This document shows, one piece after another, positions 20,193 through 29,064 of a DNA stretch of 64,000 bases. The notes below the pieces were generated by a model. That model was not told where the DNA came from and ran no database searches. It saw nothing but the letters and a program-made list of their open reading frames with translations. A program made the translations under genes and the position numbers. This stretch comes from Thermoplasmata archaeon (GTDB lineage Archaea > Thermoplasmatota > Thermoplasmata > Lutacidiplasmatales > SKW197), in contig JAOAJK010000001.1 of NCBI GenBank assembly GCA_026414225.1, positions 196,886-260,885 of the forward strand, in the 5' to 3' direction. Each line of letters opens with the position of its first letter. The first letter of the stretch is position 1.

Positions 20193-20354
20193 TAATACAC
20201 CTTTCTACATATCAGAACACTTTCCGAACGGCCCTGAATCCGAAGAATTTTGCCTGCTTAAGATAAATATTGAGAGTATTAAGTGAAGGGATAGCTGGAC
20301 AAGCAAAATGAAAATCTACGAATCATGCATCCAGGAATTCCAGGTTTCTGACAC

Positions 20355-21713
20355 TCAGAACTCCGTCACACCCGTGAAATGGAACTTTTCAAGATGAACA
20401 TGCGGGCAGACAGAAACTCCAAAGTCGCCACCGATTATCTTCCGCTCCCTGCTGAGCCCCTTCACCGCTGAAAACGCCTCAACCACATTCTGGGTGAACC
20501 GCAGGTTTTTCACTGGATGCAGAATTTTTCCGTTCTCGATGTAGAAGGTGCCATCCCGCGTCATTCCTGTAAATATTGTCTTCACAGGGTGGATGATGTT
20601 CACATAATGGAACTTTGTCACGAGCAATCCCCTCCTGCAGTTGGCAATCATGTCCTCTACCTTCATCGTGCCTTCCTTCATGAACAGGTTGAGGGGCAGC
20701 GGTCCGACCTCAAATGCACCAGATCCTGGTGGTAGGGCATGCCCTGTGCTCTGCTTCGCTTCCCTGCCTGCAGTGTAGGAATCGTAAACATATCCCTTTG
20801 CCACACCGTTCTCAATTATGTCCACCCTCTGCCTCGGGACGCCTTCAAAGTCAAACGGCATCGGAATACCTGATGGATCGTTTCCGTCATCCCAGATGCT
20901 AACCTTCTCATCCATAATCTTCTTTCCAAGGTTACCGCAGAGGAAGCTCCGCATTTCCTGGACTGCGAGGGCGCCCATGCCCGCATAAGCAAGATACCCC
21001 AGAAGTTCCGCGACCGCAAGGGGTTCAAGAATCACTTCGTATTCGCCTGGCTCAATTTTCTTCGTGTGCAGGCTCCCCACCGCCTTCTCCGCTGCAGTTC
21101 TTGCGACTGCTTCGACATCAATCCTGTTCACATCCATGTGGATCATTTCGCTCCACCCATAGCCCTTCTCGTCGCCTTCATCCGCAATCATGCAAATTCC
21201 AACCTTGGCTCCGGTATGCTTCCCATAAACGGAAACTCCAAGGGTATTTGCGACGCACAGCTCCTGCACGCTGGTGGAAAGCGCCCCGTACGCGAGTGGT
21301 ACTGGACTGTAATTTTCAGCAACTTCAAAAATTTTCTTCACTGCGCGGGCTTTCTCCACTACTGTATGGCTCGCAGTGTCCCTGACGAAGGTTTTAGGTT
21401 TCTTGAGTTTCCCGGTTTTTCCAGGAAGGGAAACAAAGTCGTTTCTATCCTTCTGCAATTTTGCAATTTTTACCGCCCTGTCCACCATCTTTCTCAAACT
21501 CGCGTCGTCCAGCGAGTTCGCCTTCGCGGTGCCTATCTTCTTCCCGAGCACGACCCGCACATCCGCGGTGTAGTTTTCTTCGTACATGTTCTGGTGAATC
21601 TGCGAGTTTGCAAATCTTGTTAGATGGGACCTGTCGCCCATGACCCGCACATCCGCCTGGTCGCACTCCACCATCTTCAGAATTTTTTCCGCAATCTCAA
21701 CTATATCTACCAT
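20355..21713 (-). CDS. tldE: TldE/PmbA-family protein
   Basis: PmbA/TldD family signatures; overlaps the upstream tldD-like gene. Confidence 0.85.
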   Translation of the reverse strand: MVDIVEIAEKILKMVECDQADVRVMGDRSHLTRFANSQIHQNMYEENYTADVRVVLGKKIGTAKANSLDDASLRKMVDRAVKIAKLQKDRNDFVSLPGKTGKLKKPKTFVRDTASHTVVEKARAVKKIFEVAENYSPVPLAYGALSTSVQELCVANTLGVSVYGKHTGAKVGICMIADEGDEKGYGWSEMIHMDVNRIDVEAVARTAAEKAVGSLHTKKIEPGEYEVILEPLAVAELLGYLAYAGMGALAVQEMRSFLCGNLGKKIMDEKVSIWDDGNDPSGIPMPFDFEGVPRQRVDIIENGVAKGYVYDSYTAGREAKQSTGHALPPGSGAFEVGPLPLNLFMKEGTMKVEDMIANCRRGLLVTKFHYVNIIHPVKTIFTGMTRDGTFYIENGKILHPVKNLRFTQNVVEAFSAVKGLSRERKIIGGDFGVSVCPHVHLEKFHFTGVTEF

Positions 21714-23161
21714 TTGCCCACCCCCACGCGAACATTGTTGAATCTGGTAGGCGAGGTTCCGTGCCCCACACGCATTACCTGCCCTGGCTCACCCTTTCCG
21801 CAGTTCCTCAAACCCCAGAGATGCCAGTATTCCTGGCTGCAGATGGCATCGCAGCTTCTCCAGAATTCATAAGTTATACCCGTGTAAACGCAGTTCTTCA
21901 GCATCTCCTTCAATTCGCCATTCTCTATCCTGTAGCCGACCTCCGTGCCAAACTGGAAGTTGAGACGCCGGTCGTCGATGCTCCAGCTCTTGTTGGTCTC
22001 CACATAGATGCCCTTCTTCGTGTCCTTTATCAGTTCCTCGAATTTCCAGGTGCCTGGAAGCAAATTTATGTTTGTCATCCGGATTATCGGCATACGGTTG
22101 TAGTTGTCCGCCCTCATCGCTCCAGTGCTTTTCTGGCCGAGCTTGGCAGCGGTTTCTCTCGAGGAAAGATAGCCGGCGATTATTCCATTCTTGATTATGT
22201 GGAACCGCTGGGCTTTCACCCCCTCATCATCGTAGCCGAATGTGCCAAGCCCTCCAGGGGTTGTAGCATCGCCCACAATGTTCACGATATCAGAGCCATA
22301 CCTGAACTTGTTCAGTTTTTCAGGGGTCATGAAACTTGTGCCAGCATAACTTGCTTCGTAACCGAAAACCCTGTCGAGTTCGGAGGGATGCCCGCAGGAC
22401 TCGTGGACCTGGAGCACCATCTGGTCCGAGCTTATTATGAGCGTTGTTACCTCGGATGGGCACTGGGCCGCACGGAGCAGCTGCTCCGCCTCCTTTCCCA
22501 CCCTTTCAGCATTCTCCAGCAATTTCAGGTCTTCAAAGAATTCATGTCCTGCCTGCCTGTAATCCCCGCCGAAGGAGGTGGGGTAACTTCTTGTCTGCAT
22601 CTCCCCTGACTCAATTGCAATTGCGGTGATGCCGCCCCCGGTCTCCACAAACCTCTGGCTTATCCTCGCACCTTCAGTGCTCCCGACCAGCTTGTTCTCC
22701 TCCCAGACCTCGCTGTAGCCCATCGTGAGCTTGATTCTGTCGGAAACCCGCATCCGTTTCTCGCAGTCAATAAGGTAGTTGACCCGTTCCTCGGTGGATA
22801 CTGCCCATGGGTCCTTTTTCACATCTGTCTCATACCTTCCAATCGCCGGTTCTTCCGGGCTCAGCACCACTTTTTCTTTTGTGGTGAGGGCTGATGCCCT
22901 TGCGGTTCTCACAGCCAGTTCTGCAATTTTCTTTATTCCCTTCTTTGAGATGTCATTTGTGGATGCGAAACCCCACGCACCGTTCACAAGCACACGGATT
23001 CCGACCCCGATGCTATCGGATATACTTATCACTGGCACTCCGTTTTTCGTGGTTATTCTCTCCGACTTTCTTCCTACAAACCTTACATCACCGTACTCCA
23101 AATTAGCCCTCTCCAGAAGTTTCAGAGCGTAGTCCATTTCAACCTCATGGTTCAACATGGG
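21707..23161 (-). CDS. tldD: TldD-family metalloprotease (start approximate)
   Basis: QVHESCGHPSELDRVFGYEASYAGTSF matches the TldD HExxxH-like motif. Track start at 23275 probably too far upstream. Confidence 0.88.
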   Translation of the reverse strand, partial: PMLNHEVEMDYALKLLERANLEYGDVRFVGRKSERITTKNGVPVISISDSIGVGIRVLVNGAWGFASTNDISKKGIKKIAELAVRTARASALTTKEKVVLSPEEPAIGRYETDVKKDPWAVSTEERVNYLIDCEKRMRVSDRIKLTMGYSEVWEENKLVGSTEGARISQRFVETGGGITAIAIESGEMQTRSYPTSFGGDYRQAGHEFFEDLKLLENAERVGKEAEQLLRAAQCPSEVTTLIISSDQMVLQVHESCGHPSELDRVFGYEASYAGTSFMTPEKLNKFRYGSDIVNIVGDATTPGGLGTFGYDDEGVKAQRFHIIKNGIIAGYLSSRETAAKLGQKSTGAMRADNYNRMPIIRMTNINLLPGTWKFEELIKDTKKGIYVETNKSWSIDDRRLNFQFGTEVGYRIENGELKEMLKNCVYTGITYEFWRSCDAICSQEYWHLWGLRNCGKGEPGQVMRVGHGTSPTRFNNVRVGVGKW

Positions 23162-23286
23162 CACCACCATGGAATGCCTTAAATAGGAGAAGGTATTTCT
23201 ACTTTTGCATAGGGACGCAAGTGGTTGGTGCTGGCAGATGTGCCAGCGGAATGTGGTGGTCAAAAATGATAACAATAAAACAAAGA

Positions 23287-23391
23287 TTTATATACTTCTT
23301 ATGTATTACTATTCTTGTAGGCAAAATGTATGCACGGCGTAAATAATCACATCTCACGATGACTCACTCTCCCTCCTTTTTTTATTTTTTT
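23287..23391 (+). ncRNA. Candidate short non-coding transcription unit (TATA box to T-tract)
   Basis: Strong TATA TTTATATAC at 23287-23295 and T-rich tract CTTTTTTTATTTTTTT at 23376-23391. No ORF beyond a 6-codon ATG TAT GCA CGG CGT AAA TAA. Confidence 0.35.
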
Positions 23392-23469
23392 GTGGTAAAG
23401 AAGCAGAAGATAATTTCCAATTTCTTGTTATGAGGATTCTTATGGCATAGAAAAACCAAAATAAATTTT

Positions 23470-24426
23470 CTATTTCTTTGAGCAAAGAAGAATTAGCTGG
23501 GCAATGAGGGCTTCAACCTGGATTCTTTCGTTGCTTCCCTCGGACACCCTGAAATCCGTCTCTCCGATTTTCTCGGCGATTTTCACCTTCAGCTCTTCAT
23601 CAATGCTGGACTCTATGATGTATCTGTGCAGGTCCTCCAGGAAATCCTGGGCGCTCATTCCCTGCTCTATCAAAAACTTATCAAGAACATTTTTAGCACC
23701 GTTGAAGTCCTTCTTCATTATGCAATCCAGCATCGCCTTCAGTTCGTCGCCCTTCAATCTGCCTGTCACATGGTAAACGATGTCCATCGTAATCTTTTCT
23801 TCTGTGGCACTGCATGTCTGGAGAATGTTGATTGCCTTTCTGACATCTCCAGTGGCCAGATAGGCGATTGAATCAAGGGCGTCCTCGTCGACCTGAACCT
23901 TCTCCCTTGCAGCGATTTCCTTCAACCTGCCCAGCAGCAAAGGTTTGCTCACGGGTGCAAACCTGAATATTGCACATCTGGATTGTATTGGCTCAATTAT
24001 TTTGGAGGAATAATTGCAGGAAAGGATAAATCTGCAGACCCTGGAATACATCTCCATTGTTCTCCGCAGCGCATTCTGTGCTTCTGGAGTTAATGCATCC
24101 GCCTCATCTAGAAAGATTACCTTGAAACCCACATCCCCCACCGCCGTAACCCTTGCAAATTCTTTTATTTTCCCCCTGACCACAGGAATCCCCCGTTCGT
24201 CTGACGCATTCAGTTCTATGAAGTTGTTCTGCCAGTTCTCCCCGAAAAGCTCCTTTACAAAGGCAAGGGCGCAGGTGGTTTTGCCGGTGCCAGGCGGTCC
24301 AGAGAAGAGCAGGTGCGGCATTGATTTGGAGGCCACATAGCCCTTCAACCTGCTGACCACCTTTTCCTGTCCTATGACCTCGTCAAGTTTCGCAGGTCTG
24401 TATTTTTCTACCCAAATTTCCATCAT
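23470..24426 (-). CDS. rfcS: Replication factor C small subunit
   Basis: EKYRPAKLDEVIGQEKVVSRLKGYV, LLFSGPPGTGKTT, FLDEADALTPEAQNALRRTMEMYS. Confidence 0.96.
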   Translation of the reverse strand: MMEIWVEKYRPAKLDEVIGQEKVVSRLKGYVASKSMPHLLFSGPPGTGKTTCALAFVKELFGENWQNNFIELNASDERGIPVVRGKIKEFARVTAVGDVGFKVIFLDEADALTPEAQNALRRTMEMYSRVCRFILSCNYSSKIIEPIQSRCAIFRFAPVSKPLLLGRLKEIAAREKVQVDEDALDSIAYLATGDVRKAINILQTCSATEEKITMDIVYHVTGRLKGDELKAMLDCIMKKDFNGAKNVLDKFLIEQGMSAQDFLEDLHRYIIESSIDEELKVKIAEKIGETDFRVSEGSNERIQVEALIAQLILLCSKK

Positions 24427-24470
24427 CCATTAGGTGATTATCTCAATAATAAAATACTTTTCTACCAAAG

Positions 24471-24585
24471 CGGTTGTATGTGCTATCAACCCACCCGCGT
24501 GAACACCGGAAGCAAGCCACGAATGGGCACGGGACCCTCCGGATCAGCCAGAGCTGTCAGGTTCAAACCAGCCCTGACAAAACAT
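24471..24585. ncRNA. Candidate structured non-coding RNA, orientation unresolved
   Basis: Three perfect complementarities in about 110 nt: GGTTG/CAACC, CCGGA/TCCGG, TGTCAGG/CCTGACA. TATA-like elements flank it on both sides. Confidence 0.4.
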
Positions 24586-24633
24586 TGCACACGCTCCCGC
24601 TAACCTTTTATAGCCCTCCTCCATTCTCGCATC

Positions 24634-25089
24634 ATGGGCAAGCTGTTCAAAGATGAAAAGGTGAGCGAGCACTACCAGAAACTCATAAAAGACCCCAAGT
24701 ATGTCAAACTCGGAAGTTCTCTGAATGCGGTGGCGGATGTGTTTCTGAGCGACCTTAAACGGCGGACCGTGTTCGTTGTGAATGAGAAGATGGAGGTTGT
24801 TGGAGCGGTGATGCTCAGCACGATTCTGAAGCATGTTGCGTACCGCGCGGGTGTGCGTGGCAAGGGCGTTGTCTCCGCAATAAGGTTCTTGAAGGAGGTG
24901 CTGAGCGAGAATGTGGATGATGTGATGCTTCCCGTTGAGACCATTACGCCTGAGGATACAATTGAAAAAGCCCTGATGGTCGTTGTGGAAAAAGGAATCC
25001 TTGACATCCCGGTTGTGGACAAAAACGGAAAGTTAATAGGAGAACTGAATGGTCTTGAGATTCTGGCAGAGGGCAAGAGATTGCTCTAA
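24634..25089 (+). CDS. CBS-domain protein
   Basis: VDDVMLPVETITPEDTIEKALMVVVEKGILDIPVVDKNGKLIGELNGLEIL. Confidence 0.85.
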   Translation: MGKLFKDEKVSEHYQKLIKDPKYVKLGSSLNAVADVFLSDLKRRTVFVVNEKMEVVGAVMLSTILKHVAYRAGVRGKGVVSAIRFLKEVLSENVDDVMLPVETITPEDTIEKALMVVVEKGILDIPVVDKNGKLIGELNGLEILAEGKRLL

Positions 25090-25112
25090 AAGGTTTTCTT
25101 CTGGTTGAGAAA

Positions 25113-25697
25113 ATGAACATTGGTGTGCTTGGTATCCAGGGCGCGGTCTCGGAGCATGTGGAAGCCACGAAAAGGGCAATGGCGGAACTGGGTATTGATG
25201 GAGAGACAATAGTTGTCAAGCGGTTGGAGCAGCTGGAGACGGTCTCTGGCCTGATAATTCCTGGAGGGGAGAGCACCACGATATCTTCGATGCTCAGACG
25301 CACTGGACTCTTTGAGGCTGTGAGGAGAAGGGCGGAGCAGGGCATGGGTATCATGGGCACCTGTGCCGGGGCGATAATGCTTGCAAAGAAAGTGCTTGAG
25401 GGAAATGTGGAAACCCTTGGTCTGATGGACATCGCGGTGAGCAGGAATGCGTATGGCAGGCAGGTGGATTCGTTCGAGGCGGATGTTGAGGTTGCTGGCT
25501 TTGACAGGAAATTCCATGCGGTTTTCATAAGGGCGCCGGTTATCACGGAAGTATGGGGCAGGGCAAAGGTACTGGCAACCGATGGCAGGAACATCATCAT
25601 GGTGGAGCAGGGAAACCATCTTGCACTCACATTTCACCCCGAGCTGACAGGGGACACGAGGATTCACGGGAGATTTCTGAACAACCTCAAAAATTAG
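25113..25697 (+). CDS. pdxT: Pyridoxal 5'-phosphate synthase glutaminase subunit
   Basis: MNIGVLGIQGAVSEHVEA, GLIIPGGESTTISSML, GTCAGAIMLAK, HPELTGDTRIHGRFL. Confidence 0.95.
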   Translation: MNIGVLGIQGAVSEHVEATKRAMAELGIDGETIVVKRLEQLETVSGLIIPGGESTTISSMLRRTGLFEAVRRRAEQGMGIMGTCAGAIMLAKKVLEGNVETLGLMDIAVSRNAYGRQVDSFEADVEVAGFDRKFHAVFIRAPVITEVWGRAKVLATDGRNIIMVEQGNHLALTFHPELTGDTRIHGRFLNNLKN

Positions 25698-25703
25698 GGG
25701 CCT

Positions 25704-26441
25704 TCACCCCACATTCACAAACCCGAACCCCAAGCTGTTCCTCTCCCCGAAGCCAGTGTCCAGCCCGAACTCAATTATCTTCCGCTGCACAGCATCCATG
25801 TGGGTCCAGAGAAACTCCCACAAACTACCCGCGGCACCGTAACTCCGGCCTTCTACAACAAACCGCAGGTTCACCTGCTTCCTGAAAACGAACTGTTCAA
25901 ACAAATCGTAGGTCTGGATTTCCGTGCCGTAAAAATCGTTGTATTTCTTTATCAGGTTCTCGCTCACCTGCTTCAGGAACGCTTCAAACGGATATTTGGG
26001 ACGCCAGTACACATACCTCCGTTTCCTCTCCTCCAAGGGAATACAGTACCTGTCGTACAGTTTCTCAGGAATCCGCACGATGACTGGAGTGCTACACTCC
26101 ACCCTGGGTTTCTCTCCGAGCCGGACCTCGAACACCGAGAAATCAGAGAGCTGGAACTGCATCTCCCCAATGTTTATCGCCTCACCTTGCCTCAAACAAT
26201 CACCGATTCCCTTCACCAGTTCGCTGCTCGGCGAGGAGATTATGAAATTCCTCATATCCCCGGCGGCGACACTTTTCTGCGGAAAAATTCCGGAAAAACA
26301 GAAAAACTTGTAGCCAGATTTCTCATGTAGTCCTGGGAAACCGCTCCGTCTTATCAGATCGTAAACAAACCCCTGGAGCTTGTGGCTCTCATTGTTGATT
26401 TCCTGCGATTTGGTTGCCCTCAACCTTAAAATTATTCTCAT
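25704..26441 (-). CDS. cas6: Cas6-family CRISPR RNA endoribonuclease (orphan)
   Basis: RAMP-like N-terminus MRIILRLRATKSQEINNESHKLQGFVYDLI, YKFFCFSGIFPQ, and C-terminal Gly-rich GFGERNSLGFGFVNVG. Confidence 0.8.
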   Translation of the reverse strand: MRIILRLRATKSQEINNESHKLQGFVYDLIRRSGFPGLHEKSGYKFFCFSGIFPQKSVAAGDMRNFIISSPSSELVKGIGDCLRQGEAINIGEMQFQLSDFSVFEVRLGEKPRVECSTPVIVRIPEKLYDRYCIPLEERKRRYVYWRPKYPFEAFLKQVSENLIKKYNDFYGTEIQTYDLFEQFVFRKQVNLRFVVEGRSYGAAGSLWEFLWTHMDAVQRKIIEFGLDTGFGERNSLGFGFVNVG

Positions 26442-26449
26442 GCCCTCAC

Positions 26450-27706
26450 CTAAATTTCGATCGTCTCCCCGCATTCCAGCTTCTTTGAAGGATAATCCTC
26501 CTTCTTCACATCCGGGAAAATCAGCACATTCTTCCCGATCTCCATGTTCTCAGGCACCACCGCATTCTTTCCAATCACGGTAATCCCAGAATTCAGATAT
26601 TCCGGATACTTCTTGTTGGGCACGCTTTCATGCCCCGCACCGATGTGGGTCCCTGCCCCTACAATCACATTCTTGTCAAGAATCACTGTTTCCAGCACCG
26701 CATTCTCCCCGATCACGCAGTCCTGCATTATGACCGAATCATGCACGAATGCCCCTTTCTTCACAATCACTCCAGGTGAAAGCACTGAATGGACCACCTT
26801 GCCCTCTATTCTGCACCCCGGTGACACAATGCTGTTCAGCACCGTGCCTCCAGAACCCACATAGGCAGGGGCCCTGTCGCTGCGCCTCATCTCGGAAAGG
26901 TTCGTCCGGAGATTCCATTCCTCAAGTTTTAGCTGTGAATTTTCGTCCAGGGCATCCATGTTCGCCTCCCAGTAAGATTGAATTGTCCCCACATCCCTCC
27001 AGTAACCTGTGAATGGATAGGCATAGACCCTGTAGTTCTTTATCATCCAGCCAATGATGTCCTTCCCGAAATCATTTCCAAGCTTTTTCTTCAGCACATT
27101 TTCGAGCACATCCATGTTGAACGCATAGATCCCCATCGAGGCAATGTTGCTTTTTGGCGACTTCGGTTTCTCCTCCCAGTCCACGATTCTTCCGTCTTCG
27201 TCCTTGATTGCGATTCCAAACCTGCTGGCTTCGCTCAACGGCACTTCCATCGTGGCAATTGTCAGGTCCGCATTTTTCTCCTTGTGGTAGTTCACGAGGT
27301 CCGAGTAGTCCATCTTGTAGATGTGGTCCCCAGAGAGAATAAGGACCCGCTCTGGGGAAAAATCCCTGATGAAACCCATATTCTGGTAGATTGCATCCGC
27401 TGTGCCCTTGTACCAGTCAAATTCCTTCTCACCTGTTCTCGGCGGCAAAATTTTCGCAACCCTAGAACGCCCCACATAATCCCAGGCACTTCCACTCCCG
27501 ATGTGGTCCATCAGTGAAAGGGGCTTATACTGGGTGAGAATCCCGAGGACCCTGACACCCGAGTTGCAGGCATTGCTCAAGGTGAAATCGATTATTCTGT
27601 ACATCCCGCCGAACGGCACTGCTGGCTTCGCTCTCTTCTTCGCAAGAATGCTCAACCGCGAGCCAACACCCCCTGCAAGTAGCATTCCAACCGTCTTCCA
27701 CATCAC
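26450..27706 (-). CDS. glgC: Glucose-1-phosphate adenylyltransferase-like protein
   Basis: LLAGGVGSRLSILAKKRAKPAVPFGGMYRIIDFTLSNACNSG; C-terminal left-handed beta-helix hexapeptides. Confidence 0.88.
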   Translation of the reverse strand: MMWKTVGMLLAGGVGSRLSILAKKRAKPAVPFGGMYRIIDFTLSNACNSGVRVLGILTQYKPLSLMDHIGSGSAWDYVGRSRVAKILPPRTGEKEFDWYKGTADAIYQNMGFIRDFSPERVLILSGDHIYKMDYSDLVNYHKEKNADLTIATMEVPLSEASRFGIAIKDEDGRIVDWEEKPKSPKSNIASMGIYAFNMDVLENVLKKKLGNDFGKDIIGWMIKNYRVYAYPFTGYWRDVGTIQSYWEANMDALDENSQLKLEEWNLRTNLSEMRRSDRAPAYVGSGGTVLNSIVSPGCRIEGKVVHSVLSPGVIVKKGAFVHDSVIMQDCVIGENAVLETVILDKNVIVGAGTHIGAGHESVPNKKYPEYLNSGITVIGKNAVVPENMEIGKNVLIFPDVKKEDYPSKKLECGETIEI

Positions 27707-28968
27707 TCCTCACCCCCGACTGTTGTTCCTGGCTCTATCCTCTTTTCCTTGAAAGAACTCTCGCCTGTGAATGGCCAGACCACGCAACCCTCGCCTATAG
27801 ACACGGTGTCTGGAATCCTGGCATTCTTGCCGATGCAGGTAATTTTTTTGCTCCCACCGATCACAGAATTTTTTCCAAGTACAGTACCCTCATCAATGAT
27901 TGTATATTCCACGACTGTCCCCTCTCCAATGAAGCAATCACACATTATCAGGGAATTCTTCACGACAGCACCCTTCTCGATTACCACATTTGAGGAGATT
28001 ATCGAATGGCTCACCTTTCCCTTTATCCTGCAGCCCCTGGCAATGAGCGCATCCTCCACATCAGCGGTAGGATAGAATCTGGAAGGTGGTAAATCATGGT
28101 GGTAATGCCCGTAGATATTGGTCCTTATTCCACACTCCTCTGGCTTTATCTTGGGTTCCTCTCCGAGTAGGTCCATGTTGGTGTTGAAGTATTCGTGGAG
28201 TGTTCTCGTGTAGCCCCAGTAGCCACCAAACTTGTAGCCGTACACATTCTTTCCCGCCTTCATCATTTCTGGAATCACATCACGGCCAAACTCGTGAGAT
28301 TTCTCCCTTGCATTCTTCTTCAGGGCCTCAATTAACACTTCCGTTTTGAACGCATAAATTGTGAGCGAGGCCCACTCATATTTTGTCTTCTCTGGCTTTT
28401 CCACATAGTCCCTGAGCCAGCCGTCCTTCCCGATGTCCGCCATTCCAAATCTGTGACCTTCGCTCGGATCAACCTTCACAAAGCCCACGGTAAGGTCTGC
28501 GTTTTTTTCCAGATGGAGTGAAATTATTTCATTGTAGTCCATGCAGTAAATGTGGTCTCCAGAGAGGATGAGGACATTGTCCGGGGAGTATTCCTGAATA
28601 AAAGCCAGATTTTGATATACCGCATCCGCAGTGCCTCTGTACCAGTCACTCGTTCTCACCCCCTTGTATGGTGGAAGAATTTTTATGCCCTTGCCCCTGC
28701 CCACGAGGTCCCAGTGAATTCCAGAACCGATGTGGCTTATCAACTCGGAAGGATTGTATTGTGAGAGAATTCCGACCACTTCTATGCCAGAATTATGCAG
28801 ATTGCTCAACGGAAAATCAATGATCCTGTAGATGCCACCGAACGGCACCGCTGACTTGGGTCTTGTCAGCGTGAGCACACCCAGTTCATCTACCCTGCCC
28901 CCTGCAAGCACCAGTGCAATCAATCTCATGGGGTGGTAATCGGCTTCGGGTTTAATAAATTTTTGCAC
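27703..28968 (-). CDS. Glucose-1-phosphate adenylyltransferase-like protein, tandem paralogue
   Basis: LVLAGGRVDELGVLTLTRPKSAVPFGGIYRIIDFPLSNLHNSG; overlaps the following glgC-like gene by 4 nt. Confidence 0.85.
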   Translation of the reverse strand: MQKFIKPEADYHPMRLIALVLAGGRVDELGVLTLTRPKSAVPFGGIYRIIDFPLSNLHNSGIEVVGILSQYNPSELISHIGSGIHWDLVGRGKGIKILPPYKGVRTSDWYRGTADAVYQNLAFIQEYSPDNVLILSGDHIYCMDYNEIISLHLEKNADLTVGFVKVDPSEGHRFGMADIGKDGWLRDYVEKPEKTKYEWASLTIYAFKTEVLIEALKKNAREKSHEFGRDVIPEMMKAGKNVYGYKFGGYWGYTRTLHEYFNTNMDLLGEEPKIKPEECGIRTNIYGHYHHDLPPSRFYPTADVEDALIARGCRIKGKVSHSIISSNVVIEKGAVVKNSLIMCDCFIGEGTVVEYTIIDEGTVLGKNSVIGGSKKITCIGKNARIPDTVSIGEGCVVWPFTGESSFKEKRIEPGTTVGGEE

Positions 28969-29064
28969 TCAAATCTTTGAATCACCCTGGGAAAAATATC
29001 CAGCAGAGAAATTATTAACCTCTACAAAAAAATTTATTACTCCATAATATATATACTATCATCC

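Noticed and set aside
21761-22609. 282-aa plus ORF opposite tldD
   Set aside because: Antisense shadow of a conserved gene.
23355-23365. Possible C/D-box sRNA (ACGATGAC resembling box C)
   Set aside because: No convincing box D (CTGA) or C'/D' pair at suitable spacing.
24495-24530. SRP RNA helix 8-like ACCGGAAGCAAGC
   Set aside because: GGAA occurs, but the surrounding symmetric and asymmetric loop motifs of helix 8 are absent and the region is too short for archaeal 7S RNA.
24540-24580. GGTTCAAACC resembling a tRNA T-loop
   Set aside because: Flanking bases do not form the required 5-bp T-stem and 7-bp acceptor; instead they form a TGTCAGG/CCTGACA hairpin.
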